Below, piece after piece: positions 1 through 9,473 of a stretch of DNA of 64,000 nucleotides. The DNA is from Phialocephala subalpina (taxonomy: Eukaryota > Ascomycota > Leotiomycetes > Helotiales > Mollisiaceae): positions 868,907-932,906 of the forward strand of contig FJOG01000012.1 of assembly GCA_900073065.1 (NCBI GenBank), in the 5' to 3' direction. Position 1 is the first letter of the stretch. Every line of letters begins with the position of its first letter. The notes under the pieces were generated by a model. The model did not search any database, was not told the origin of the DNA, and saw only the letters and a list, made by a program, of their open reading frames with translations. Position numbers and translations under genes: made by a program.

Positions 1-121
1 AGTAGCATGCACCAGCGTCGGCGATACCCGTGACTGGAGCAGCATGATGTCTGGCTCTGCTTAGAATGCTGCGGTGTCGATATTGTCCGACTGAGATACT
101 GACTTTGAAGTAGTCGGGCAG

Positions 122-1200
122 GCGAATTCGTATCTATTCAAGGCAATGAAGCTGCTCCAGAAGAAGTTCGATGTTGCTGGAGAAGCATTGAGCAACGACT
201 CCATGTCAATCGCTGCAATGTTGTCCACCACAGTAGTAAGAGATCTTCTGTGATTGGATGTCGTGTCAATATCTAATAGTCCGACAGGGTGTGGCAGGCA
301 ATATAGAGCAGCTGAAAGCCCACTATGCCGGAATGGCGAAAATGGTACAGCTCTGTGGTGTATAGACACTCTTTCGAAAGTCCTAGCTCATGCAATCTCT
401 CGGTAAGAAATGCTTCTATGATTCGGAGTGTTTGTACTCGTAAATACTATTTGTGTTGACTTGCTTGCCAGTGTTGATTCGAACGCAGCATGGACACAGC
501 AGACCAAGCCAATGTTTTCCATGTACAAAAGTAACGTCCGGGATCCGGCTTCGATGGCTTCAATCTTCGGATACAAGCTTCCTCGAAGTCCCTTCGTGAA
601 CCGCAGATTCGAGGACTTTCTCTGGGATGACCTTTTCCCCGGCGCCTGTGATCTCTTCTACATCTCACACCTTCTGGATTTGTATGTCTCAGCGCCAGGA
701 ACATTGAAGCCCATAGAGCGAGAGTATTTCGAAGACACTTATGCTGCCTGCAACCATGACCTAGCAGCATTTCCCCTCCCAAGGGATGTCCTGGCGAAGA
801 CAGCGATGTATTATCGACAACACTGCTGGCGGATTGCAGCGTTCCTGTACATCAACACCGCGATCCGCAAGGCTCCATCACCTCAGATCATCAATAGTAT
901 GACTCTGCCGTTAATAGAAGCATTCCAAGAAACAGAGCCTGCCAGCTCCTGGTACCCTTATGCAGACATCCTGCTGTGGGTGTTCATTCAAGGGTACTGT
1001 GGCGCTTGTGAGCCTTGCAGAGAGGATGGTTTGTTCAGGAATTGAGGAGAGTAGTGCTGGTTATGGATTTGAAGACATCTGACGATATGGATCGTGTCTC
1101 GAGAGATCTCCTCTGGCGCAAATCGTATCATTCGGACCTGGTTCGAGAGCTTTGGCGGGATTTCGCATGGCAGGATAGCCATTGGCCTTGGAGAAGTTAG
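122..1200 (+). pseudogene. Decayed fungal transcription factor, C-terminal regulatory domain
   Basis: This reads as the C-terminal half of a fungal-specific transcription factor (Fungal_trans_2/DUF3468-like). Recognisable pieces in order are FKAMKLLQKKF, NIEQLKAHYAGMAKMVQL, PRSPFVNRRFEDFLWDDLF and, at the end, GWFVQELRRV. Two introns are clear: 236-287 (GTAAGA, CTAAT branch, CAG) and 403-471 (GTAAGA to CCAG). An acceptor after TACTGAC at 121 suggests earlier exons to the left, perhaps outside the window. Two single-base frame changes are not explained by introns, one near 360 (after MVQLCG) and one near 1010-1018 (before GWFVQ). The second has a GTGAG...CAG look, but only 13 bases, too short for an intron. 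No Zn2Cys6 cluster is visible in the window. I infer a pseudogene; uncorrected assembly indels are the alternative. Confidence 0.6.
236..287 (+). other. Intron in transcription-factor pseudogene
   Basis: The donor GTAAGA follows a complete valine codon. CTAAT lies about ten bases before the CAG acceptor. The 52-base length keeps the frame from SIAAMLSTTV into GVAGNIEQLKAHY, so splicing signals survive in this otherwise damaged gene. Confidence 0.6.
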
Positions 1201-1598
1201 GCAATATGATATGTAGAGACTACTTGATTGATCTACCAACACTCTTGGCTCGTGGTATTTTCGTCCGTCAATGTCCCTCTCTCCCATGCATGCCAAGGCT
1301 CCTCAAAATATCTCTTCCTCTGACCGATAATTCGAGGACAAGATTGTTGGTTCTTGTCAGGCAAGAGATTGGGACATCGGACGAGTGGATATCGTTTGCA
1401 TCTTGTTGGTCTCGTAAAGTTACAGTGTAGAAAGATGGATGTTGTATGGTTACTGTTTGTGGTGCGCGACGCGTTTCCCAATATAGACGCGTCGGAATTT
1501 CCTTCAACTTCACACCGCCTTCTTTCCTCCAACATCCACCTCCCGAAAAACTCTGAGACAGACTCGGGTATCCTTCAATTTGGAATAACTTTTGAGCC
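1201..1598. other. Intergenic, no gene seen
   Basis: This separates two decayed genes on the same strand. A long reverse-strand open frame runs from here into the MYND gene, but its composition and lack of any family motif make it a shadow. No repeat or RNA gene was recognised. Confidence 0.4.
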
Positions 1599-2839
1599 AT
1601 GAACCTCGCCCTCAAAACGTGCTGCCCGATATGCAGCTCAACCGAGAAGCTCTCGCGATGCCAGGGTGTAGGAATTACCCCACATCCTTGCTGCATGTGC
1701 TCCTTTAATATCGTCCTCGCTACCAGAAGAATGATGCTGACTTTGAGATTCCTAGGCGGTCGTGAGCACCAGGTAGCCCATCGAAATGAGCACAAGAAAG
1801 CTTGCAATGCCGTTAAGAAGGCCAAATACCATCTAGATGTTGAAGAGCAAGAGCTTCGCAGTCTTCCAGCTGGTCAGTGGCCAAGCAACGTCTTCGAAGA
1901 GGAGGTTGGCCACTTCTGGGGAATTTTAGAGACACGGGATTACATGCGAGCACGACTTGGCTACATTGATGCATTGAAGCAGATCAAGACGACCTATGCA
2001 GTCCAAAAAGCTGCTGATAATGTCCGGGATCTGCTGCGACTTTGTTGAGGTGATAATATGGGCGTGCGTGATATACTTCCTGGCCTTCTCTTACGTCTAG
2101 GAAGAGACCAAGAATGCTATGATTTCCTCAAGTGGTGGTCTGATGATCGGCCAACATACGATTGGGTAAGTCTCGGCTCCCATGGGATATATTCTTCATT
2201 CTCTTCTCCTCTCTGCTCCCACCTCCAGGTCCTTAGCTATTCATATCTCTCTGCCCTCTAAACACACGATTTGGTTACTGACTGAAGATTAGGGGATATG
2301 TCCTTACCATACCTTGATCTAAAGGACGAGGACGTCTTCGAACCAGTCACTCCCTTCATCCAGAAGTATTACGCACTTTGCCATGCTGTAGCAATCGTGC
2401 TCATCAAGATTCGATTGTTTCTCGAACTGCGAAACATAAAGGACTCAGAGGTCGTCGGTAAGAAGAATCTGACCAGCGGCAAGAAGATTCCCAGGGAGAT
2501 TCTGGACAATGTCAAAACCAGCTTCTCAGCGATACAATTGCAAAAAATTCTCGGAGCAGGGACCTTATGACGAAGAAGCAAGTGTTGGAGGACACCGTTG
2601 CAGATCTGAAAGCCCAAATAATTCAGCTTTACGAGTCTATCAGTATAGCAAACTCTCATTTCTGGCCAGCACTCCTTAAGCCAGGACGTCATTTGACAGC
2701 AGGACTATCGGCCTACTCCGCAGGCTCTGTCCAAGAGATGTAAATATACCTCCAGTATTCATACGGTTCGTGGGCCGAGACTCCAGGAGCGATCGAAGTC
2801 ATCGAGCAGCTGAAGACTGGCGAGTTTCTCGACGGCTGA
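1599..2839 (+). pseudogene. MYND zinc-finger protein, decayed
   Basis: The start gives CCPICSSTEKLSRC, then REHQVAHRNEHKKAC, which are the two ends of a MYND finger. Between them the usual CxxC stretch cannot be read in one frame. Later blocks (RDLLRLC, MGVRDILPGLLLRLGRDQECYDFLKWW, SLPYLDLKDEDVF, SYGSWAETPGAIEVI) match the long fungal MYND family in which the finger is followed by a helical domain. An in-frame TGA at 2046-2048 sits where the family has CGA (LLRLC-R-GDNMGVRD). A TAA at 2741-2743 sits where CAA is expected (SVQEM-Q-IYLQ). An intron starts with GTAAGT at 2166 and ends near 2292, but its exons are one base out of phase, and another shift occurs near 2565. Both nonsense changes are C-to-T. 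I conclude the gene is dead. Confidence 0.7.
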
Positions 2840-3286
2840 TGAGCTGAATGGGATAGTTGAAGGAAGGACCCCCCGGATCTCATTGACAGACCTTCTCTGT
2901 CCCGGAGGTAAATTGCAGGTTTGGTTTCTCAAATATACAGAGTTTGCGTCTCGGGATGTTTCTGCAGCGGCGTAGGAGCCTGGTGTTGTCAAACGCTGGC
3001 GTTTTCAATGAAATTTATCATAAGAGCATTTGCAAGAAAGTAGTCTGTATTCTTGCTAAATCAATCAATCAGTGGTAACAACTGTATAGTCTGCAATAGT
3101 CAAACATCGATCCCAGAGATTCCACAAGTCAGCAACCTTCTCAATCTCCGTTGCCCGGCGTTTCTCTCGAGTTCCTCTTTGGAAGCTGGACACGTGGTTC
3201 ACGTGAAATTTCAATATACCTGGCGAGCAGAGCGCGAGTCAAGCCCATGTCGAATCTCCGTATCGCTCCACTAATATTTTTTCCTG
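2840..3286. other. Intergenic, no gene seen
   Basis: This lies between the MYND pseudogene and the AT-rich gap region. Only short open frames without family resemblance are present. Confidence 0.4.
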
Positions 3287-3945
3287 TGTCGTGATATTCG
3301 AAAATCAAATATTTAAATATTTATAAAAAATTAAATATTTTAAAAAAAATCAAATATTCCAAAAAAATCAAATATTCCAAAAATTATTAAATATTTANNN
3401 NNNNNNNNNNNNNNNNNNNNNNNNNNNNNNNNNNNNNNNNNNNNNNNNNNNNNNNNNNNNNNNNNNNNNNNNNNNNNNNNNNNNNNNNNNNNNNNNNNNN
3501 NNNNNNNNNNNNNNNNNNNNNNNNNNNNNNNNNNNNNNNNNNNNNNNNNNNNNNNNNNNNNNNNNNNNNNNNNNNNNNNNNNNNNNNNNNNNNNNNNNNN
3601 NNNNNNNNNNNNNNNNNNNNNNNNNNNNNNNNNNNNNNNNNNNNNNNNNNNNNNNNNNNNNNNNNNNNNNNNNNNNNNNNNNNNNNNNNNNNNNNNNNNN
3701 NNNNNNNNNNNNNNNNNNNNNNNNNNNNNNNNNNNNNNNNNNNNNNNNNNNNNNNNNNNNNNNNNNNNNNNNNNNNNNNNNNNNNNNNNNNATTTAAAAA
3801 AAAAATTCAAATATTCTAAAAAAATCAAATATTTAAAAAAAAATCAAATATTTAAAAATTATTAAAAATTTAAAAAAAAAATCAAATATTCAAAAATTAT
3901 TAAATAAAATCAAATATTTAATTATTTATTATTATAAAATTTGCT
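3287..3945. repeat. AT-rich simple repeat flanking an assembly gap
   Basis: Both sides of the gap consist of repeated A-runs alternating with TCAAATATT, giving irregular units of roughly 15-18 bases. The 394 Ns at 3398-3791 are an unresolved part of the same array. It looks like a degenerate AT minisatellite of the kind found in AT-rich fungal isochores. It contains no coding sequence; the long reverse frame across it exists only because Ns were translated. Confidence 0.85.
3398..3791. other. Assembly gap (Ns)
   Basis: A run of 394 unknown bases lies inside an AT-rich simple repeat. The true length of the array is therefore unknown. Confidence 0.99.
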
Positions 3946-4264
3946 CGAGACTTGAACATTGGAAGTACCGGTACTAGCAACGTGACTCTTCACCAATATG
4001 GCAAATCGCGGGAAATCCTCGGGATGACGATAAGTTAAACCTCTTCCAGTTTCCACAACCTCACCTTATACGACATCCAACCTATTTCACACAACACCAC
4101 AACTCCACCCAAAACTCACCAAACTCCCCACAGTACAGAAATCAAGGGCTGTACTCTACTCGAGAACGAACAACACCGCAAAAATAGGTCGCCGACATCG
4201 AAATCGCCATCAAAAAGGCTCAGGCCAAGGCTCCCATATCTGGAAACCCTCCAAACGCAACAAG

Positions 4265-5602
4265 ATGGGCCAAGAAAATTCCCACGAGCCGATCGATCCC
4301 AGCACTCCTCCGCAAACCCTCACGGAGAGATCTCTAGAAGGGGTAGCAGAATATATCAACGATGGACGACCCAAACGAATCGTCGTGATGACAGGAGCAG
4401 GCATCAGTACCTCAGCTGGAATTCCTGACTTTCGATCACCTGATACAGGATTATACGCCAACCTTGCACGACTAGATCTCCCGTATGCAGAAGCTGTATT
4501 CGATATTTCGTATTTCAGACAGAATCCAGATCCGTTCTACGTGTTGGCGAAAGAACTTTATCCTGGGAAGTTCTATCCTACGATCGCACACGCTTTCATC
4601 GCGTTACTGGATGAGAAGTACATGCTTCAGATGCTATTCACTCAAAACATCGATTGTCTAGAACGCCGGGCTGGTGTACCAGGAGAGAAGATCGTGGAAG
4701 CACATGGAAGTTTCGCGACGCAGAGGTGTATTGAGTGTAAGACAGAGTACCCGGATGACCTGATGAAGAAAGCTGTGGAGAGTGGGAATGTACCTCATTG
4801 CATTGTTCCACAGTGTAATGGGCTCGTCAAGCCAGATATCGTGTTCTTTGGAGAGCAGCTTCCGGAGGCTTTTCATAAGAATAGACATGTGCCTGCGATG
4901 GCTGATCTAGTGATCGTCATGGGGACGAGTTTGACGGTGCAGCCGTTCGCAAGCTTGCCTGGGTTTGCGCGGGAAGGGGTTCCACGAGTACTGATCAACA
5001 AGGAACCTGTTGGAGATCTTGGCTGTCGGCTGGATGATGTCTTAGTTCTTGGGGATTGTGATGATGGTGTACGGAAGCTTGCTGATGCGTTGGGGTGGAG
5101 AGACGAGTTGGAGCAGTTGTGGCTGGAGGTTGGTGGGAAGGTCAAGGATAAGGAGGCTGCGAGGTTGAAGGAGCAGAGGCAAGCTATGTCGAAGGATGAG
5201 GCTCTGGAAGCGGAGATTGAGAAGCTGACAGGAGAAGTGGACGCGACTTTAAAGTTGTCGAAGGAGCATACGGAGAGAGTGAATAGCAAGCTGGGCGAGC
5301 CAAGCGAGAAAGGATCTTCGACACTTGGAGAGAAGACTGCCGATGGACCATCATCCACCACTTCTACATCTGCCTCGGAGCTGCCGACAAGAAGCGAGGC
5401 GGGGTGGATCGAGCCTCCGTCCACGCCGGCCGTCAACGAGAACACACCAATAAACACGGAGAAAGTTGGGAATGAAACTCCGGCGAGAGCACCTGCTGTT
5501 AACTCAAAGGCAATCCTCGATGTCACAATGCCACAAAACAGGCCAGACGCATCACCCCCGGGTCCACCTGGGCAAGGCGAGAAGCCGCCTTCTCGAATCT
5601 AA
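4265..5602 (+). CDS. hst2: NAD-dependent protein deacetylase, Sir2 family (Hst2/SIRT2 type)
   Basis: A 445-residue intronless gene. The sirtuin core runs from about residue 25 to 285. It contains the NAD-binding GAGIS (44-48), PDFRS (54-58), the TQNID motif (126-130), the catalytic His147 in AHG, a zinc site of Cys155/Cys158 and Cys179/Cys184, the GTSL strand (220-223) and INKE (244-247). The order and spacing match the class I cytoplasmic Hst2/SIRT2 group, which removes acetyl groups from lysines (histone H4 K16, tubulin and others) using NAD and yields nicotinamide and O-acetyl-ADP-ribose. After residue 290 a charged coiled-coil-like segment leads into a low-complexity Ser/Pro/Thr tail, as in other filamentous-fungal Hst2 proteins. 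The ATG follows a CA-rich leader (CAACAAG-ATG). The upstream 320 bases separate it from the AT-rich gap. All catalytic residues are present. Confidence 0.95.
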   Translation: MGQENSHEPIDPSTPPQTLTERSLEGVAEYINDGRPKRIVVMTGAGISTSAGIPDFRSPDTGLYANLARLDLPYAEAVFDISYFRQNPDPFYVLAKELYPGKFYPTIAHAFIALLDEKYMLQMLFTQNIDCLERRAGVPGEKIVEAHGSFATQRCIECKTEYPDDLMKKAVESGNVPHCIVPQCNGLVKPDIVFFGEQLPEAFHKNRHVPAMADLVIVMGTSLTVQPFASLPGFAREGVPRVLINKEPVGDLGCRLDDVLVLGDCDDGVRKLADALGWRDELEQLWLEVGGKVKDKEAARLKEQRQAMSKDEALEAEIEKLTGEVDATLKLSKEHTERVNSKLGEPSEKGSSTLGEKTADGPSSTTSTSASELPTRSEAGWIEPPSTPAVNENTPINTEKVGNETPARAPAVNSKAILDVTMPQNRPDASPPGPPGQGEKPPSRI

Positions 5603-7085
5603 TAATTTCAAAGGGGCGTTGGCCAACAGTGGAAATATTAGTGGAATTGAAGGATAATAATTGCAGGGTACACTATGTAAGACTTGAAGAGTGTTGCATT
5701 TCAGGGAGGATGATTTCGAAAGCGTCCAATCTACCCCGACATGAACAGATGGAGTCGCGAATCAGGATTGCTCATGCAAGTTGCATGGAACTTTGTAGCA
5801 TATGCCTCTGAATAGCGAGATAGCCATTTGGTCATGAGAAAGAGTAAAACCACATGCATTTCCACAACTTTCTTGAAGGGGGCAGAGCGGTTGTGATTGT
5901 TGGTTGCAAAGAAGCAGGGTATTGTCTCGCACGTTTCGTTCAGAATTGGTCCCATGTATGATCCTGTAAAATCTCGGACCCTCTTGGAATATTGGCGCAT
6001 CTGATTTGGAGTTCCTTATTTGGAGTTTTCTGGGACCAGGCAGCCCCCAGATGGTATCCTCGAGTCTTGAAAGGTCAGTTTAATTAGCGCCCAAAGAGGG
6101 GTATTGTGGCCGCAAGGGCGGTACAGTGCGTTTGTCATGTATGACAAGATGACAAGACCACCATCTCCAATTAATGTAGCCTCAAGAATACATTCCATGC
6201 AGGTGACGCCACTGAACCGGTCTACCGCCTACCAGCTCTGACAATCGGAAATGGTGGCTTGATGGAGGTTAGCCAACACGTTCAGCGATTAAACCCCCAC
6301 AGACCAGCTAAATTCCTAATCCGAGTCAACCTTCAAATCCTTAGAGCATTACTAATAATATCAAGTGTAACAAGCTCAGGTATCGAATTAAAGTTGTCTC
6401 AAGCATCAAGGTCTTATATGCATGTCGAATAGGAAGTGAAGGAGTCTCCCCTCATTACCTCCAAAGGGGGTTGCACCACGGCCTGGCAGCAGCTCTTAGA
6501 TTACAAGGCAGATAGGATTCCTGATCATTTTACTAGGTATAATATCTAACTGGCTACAACCACATTGGTGTCAAGTTTATATTCGTGCAGAATTCGAGAA
6601 GTCTTGGTCCATTCGACTTTTTGGCAGCCACAGTCACCTCTGGCACCAGCAGCCTAACTTGACGCCCAGGTGCACACACTACAGTATCACTACAGCGTAC
6701 CTGATGTGTCTAGAGTGCCATTATACCTCACTGTTAGATAGCTTCCTCGAGTTTTATACCCAATGTCCTCACCGGTCTCCCTTTCGTCCCGCCCCAGTCC
6801 CATGAAAGCCAATGGAGTTCAAAGTTTCCGTTTCAGAGTCTCACACTACCTGTATCACACCGTATTCAACGTATATATCTGCAAGATACTTTCGTGAGTC
6901 GAAATATACCGTCGACGCTGCCCTCACATGATCCTCCCCCTTCTCCCCTATAAGATCGGTCCCCCCATGAATTTCCTCCATCTTCCCTTCAAATCTTCCC
7001 AAACTCTCAAGTTCTCGTGTTCCTCACAGCCTTACCAGCTCGCTTAACCATCAAATCCCGTTGCATCACAATTTTCGCGCCCACA
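5603..7085. other. Long intergenic region; promoter of a possible small gene at its right end
   Basis: About 1.5 kb with only short frames of no recognisable family. Near the right end CCCCTATAAGATCGG at about 6946 resembles a TATA box. It is followed by a pyrimidine-rich leader (CTTCC/TCTTCCC blocks) running to the ATG at 7086, as expected of a transcribed fungal gene start. Confidence 0.4.
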
Positions 7086-7464
7086 ATGCCAGATACCACG
7101 ACAATTCTTGGTGTTGAAACTTTTGATGAGGCACCCCAAGAAATAACCGAGCATCCGCGCGATACGAGTGGGTGCACCTTCCATTCCCTCGCTTGAAAGT
7201 TTTTTGACACCGAAAAATGCGCTTCGGGATACTAACAATTACGCAGGTTATGGGAATTAATTTGAGTCCAAACTTGAAGTGGTCGATGTTGTTGGCGTTG
7301 GAGGACATTTTTGTAAGTTGGTGGTTGAGGTTGAGCGGCGAAGTGAGGGTGTGGCTGCTATGTGCACGGACCACCTGAAGACCCCACGCTGGAACTTCGA
7401 GCATTTGGAGCCTCACTGACTTTCTCCCAGCACTTCAACAACTTCATTTCGAACATCACTCAAT
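7086..7464 (+). CDS. Possible small spliced gene (unrecognised)
   Basis: An ATG in good fungal context (CCACA-ATG) follows a TATA-like box and pyrimidine-rich leader and opens 36 codons (MPDTTTILGVETFDEAPQ...). Downstream there are strong splice signals. A GATACTAAC branch plus CAG acceptor ends at 7245. A GTAAGT donor lies at 7312 and its partner CACTGAC...CCCAG ends at 7430. One frame is open from 7246 across the second intron to TAA at about 7462 (...NLKWSMLLALEDIF joined to HFNNFISN...). The first donor is uncertain: GTGGGT at 7169 would join to a frame that stops after four codons. The sequence therefore shows a spliced transcript, but the protein is not settled and could be a 31-residue peptide, a roughly 60-residue protein or none. 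I recognise no family. Confidence 0.35.
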
Positions 7465-8000
7465 AATAGGCCTCATTACTGGACATGATCGGATACCATT
7501 TTCCCTTGATCACACGTGTTTTGGAATTTTGTAGAGGGGACTTGCTCTTGCTGAGTCGTTTCATTCTTTGGAATTGCGATGGATTAGCTACAGGGTGAAT
7601 GGGCGAAGAACCGGGGATAGATTGCGAAGGAAGTTGGCAATCGTTTTGAAATCTCAAACCAAGTCACTCGTTGATCATTAGATAGTTGGGTTTCAAAATA
7701 AACACTGTTGAAGTTGGCTCTTCACTTCGTGGCTTACCTCCGCACGTTATGCTCTTGATTTTCAGCGATTGAAGGCCCGGAAATTTAGCGATGGATGCCC
7801 TGAATAGCACCAACGCTCACTAAATTATGCCAAATTAGAGCCCGACGACCTCAAAAGGAGCCGGATATCGGAATAACAGATCTTCCGAATCGAAACTTGT
7901 TTCCTTGGTATCTCGACCCATTAATCCATTCATTCAAACCATCCACCTCCAACACGTGCATATACGATTCTCACCTCAAGACAACCTCATTACAACTACA
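7465..8000. other. Intergenic / promoter of the NodB-family gene
   Basis: No gene seen. The last 100 bases are C-rich and lead into the next gene. Confidence 0.4.
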
Positions 8001-8045
8001 ATGGTGCTGAGCGCTCCTCCTCCCAGCATCCTACAATGCGACTAA
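8001..8045 (+). promoter_or_regulatory. Upstream ORF overlapping the next start codon
   Basis: An ATG at 8001 in a strong fungal context (CTACA-ATG) opens 14 codons (MVLSAPPPSILQCD) in another frame. It ends at TAA 8043-8045, ten bases inside the main coding region that starts at 8036. If translated it would force leaky scanning and reduce expression of the deacetylase-like gene. This is inferred from sequence only. Confidence 0.45.
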
Positions 8046-8953
8046 GCACCACCCGCCTCGCCCGCCGCCTGCGATCCTCTTTTCTACTCCCCTTCACCAC
8101 CATCCAGAACCTGTCCCAAAGTTCCTCTATCCCTCACAAACACATCAAAATCGACGACGAAGAGCGCCTCCTCTCTCCCGACCAGCAAATCCGCCCTCGA
8201 TCCCCCCTCGCTCACATGATCAAAATGCTCCTCCTCATTCTCCTCGCCCTCCTCCTTATGCTCCTATTGTTGATCTACACAATCTACAAACCACCAACCT
8301 GGCTCGTTTCCCTCATGTCTTGGAAAAACCCAGACGTACTTTTCCACGTCCCATTATCAAGCTCGAATCACGTGGTCGCTCTTACAATCGACGATGCGCC
8401 TTCTTCCGAAACGGGCAAGATACTTGATGTTCTGAAGAAATACAACGCAAAAGCAACATTTTTCATCATTGGCTCCCAAGCCAGCGGTTATGAGGCTGTT
8501 TTGAAACGGATGCACGATGAAGGGCATGAGATGGGGAATCATGCTTGGAGAGATGAACCGAGTGTTAGACTGAGGAGTGAGGTATTGAAGCAGCAGATGA
8601 TGGATGTGGAGAAGATGTTGATTCCAAATGAGAGTGGGACTAAGTGGTTTCGGCCTGGGTCCGGGTATTTCAACAAAAAGATGGTAGATGTGGTGAAAGA
8701 GATGGGGTATAGGACTGTGCTTGGGGATATATTTCCGTTCGATCCTGTGATTCCGAGGCCGAAAATCAATGCGGCGCACATTCTTAGCATGTTGAAACCT
8801 GGGGGTATCATCATTGTACATGATAGGAGGAGCTACTCGGCTGAGCAGTTGGAGATTACGTTGAAAGGGATGAAAGAGCGGGGTTGGAAGGCCGAATCGT
8901 TGGGTGGAGTACTCAAGATCGCAGAGGAGGAGAAGAAGGAAAAGGCTCGGTGA
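8036..8953 (+). CDS. Membrane-anchored polysaccharide deacetylase-like protein (NodB homology, CE4)
   Basis: 305 residues, one exon. A basic N-terminal tail is followed by a very hydrophobic Leu-rich helix (about 61-84), so the protein should be a type II membrane protein with the NodB domain in the secretory lumen or at the cell surface. Motif 1 is TIDDAP (117-122; canonical TFDDGP), keeping both aspartates. Motif 3 is FRPGSGYF (205-212) and the C-terminal motif is IVHD (260-263). Motif 2 normally supplies two zinc-binding histidines (HxxxH). Here it reads NHAWRDEPS (168-176), so the first His is present and the second position is Asp. The family removes N-acetyl groups from chitin or related polymers. 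With the altered metal site the enzyme may use different ligands or be inactive. The ATG at 8036 is preceded by an overlapping upstream ORF. Confidence 0.8.
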   Translation: MRLSTTRLARRLRSSFLLPFTTIQNLSQSSSIPHKHIKIDDEERLLSPDQQIRPRSPLAHMIKMLLLILLALLLMLLLLIYTIYKPPTWLVSLMSWKNPDVLFHVPLSSSNHVVALTIDDAPSSETGKILDVLKKYNAKATFFIIGSQASGYEAVLKRMHDEGHEMGNHAWRDEPSVRLRSEVLKQQMMDVEKMLIPNESGTKWFRPGSGYFNKKMVDVVKEMGYRTVLGDIFPFDPVIPRPKINAAHILSMLKPGGIIIVHDRRSYSAEQLEITLKGMKERGWKAESLGGVLKIAEEEKKEKAR

Positions 8954-9308
8954 ATTGTTCGGATACTCTATGGAAGACTTTTAGTTTGCTTCGCAGGTCC
9001 TTTCTGTGTTGTGTCTGCCTCCTTTGGTACCAGGCTGTCCTGCTCTTAACTTACCTACCACGAACCAGGTCATTGTTCGTCGCAGTGAGAGGACACAGAT
9101 GTACTCAAAATCTCCCAGCAAGGACGGGACATTCGCTGTACTCCCCCTTTTCCTTCTGATCTCAAAGAGACTCCTCTTTGTTTTCTCATATGACGCTAGC
9201 CATCGCTTCCGGCTCTCCTCTATCTGTGCCAGCAAAAACATTTCGATCTCTCATTTCCTTAATCTACAAGAACAAAACTTGACCCACAAAAAAGTCCAAA
9301 GAGTAAAT
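8954..9308. other. Intergenic, no gene seen
   Basis: Downstream flank of the NodB-family gene. Overlapping short frames on both strands have no family features. Confidence 0.4.
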
Positions 9309-9309
9309 C

Positions 9310-9473
9310 GGTCAGATCAGGACTCGAACCTGAAACCAAATCCATGCCCATCCTCTTTCTAGCACACCCGCTAAGGTCCAGGACTCCCAAGCTGGACCTA
9401 TTGATTTTCACCTGGGAGCCCGCTAGCATAGAGGTTAAGGAGGATCTGCGCTAGCCAATTGCGCCATCTAACC
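9310..9473 (-). tRNA. tRNA-like element with long internal insertion; identity unresolved
   Basis: On the minus strand the ends pair as an acceptor stem (GGTTAGA with TCTGACC, one G-T pair). A perfect D arm (GCGC/GCGC around AATTGGCTA) and a perfect T arm (TCAGG-TTCGAGT-CCTGA) are in the right places, with A14, GG18-19 and A21. A 5-bp anticodon stem can be drawn (GATCC with GGATT just before the T arm). The distance between the two halves is about 90 bases too long for a mature tRNA, and this extra stretch itself folds (GGTCCAG...CTGGACC and GGGCTCCCA...TTGGGAGTCC). The residue at position 33 would be C instead of the invariant T, so the anticodon cannot be assigned. It is either a tRNA gene with an unusually long intron or a tRNA pseudogene carrying an insertion. 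Confidence 0.55.

Noticed and set aside
1003..1016. 13-base GTGAG...CAG segment that would fix the frame of the transcription-factor remnant
   Set aside because: Far too short to be a spliceosomal intron; treated as a frameshift.
1268..1825. Reverse-strand open frame of 185 codons
   Set aside because: It overlaps the MYND gene antisense and has no family motif; the plus strand has clear MYND blocks.
3340..3828. Open frame across the gap
   Set aside because: It is created by translating Ns inside a low-complexity repeat.
4873..5526. Reverse-strand Ser-rich open frame of 217 codons
   Set aside because: Antisense shadow of the sirtuin C-terminal half.
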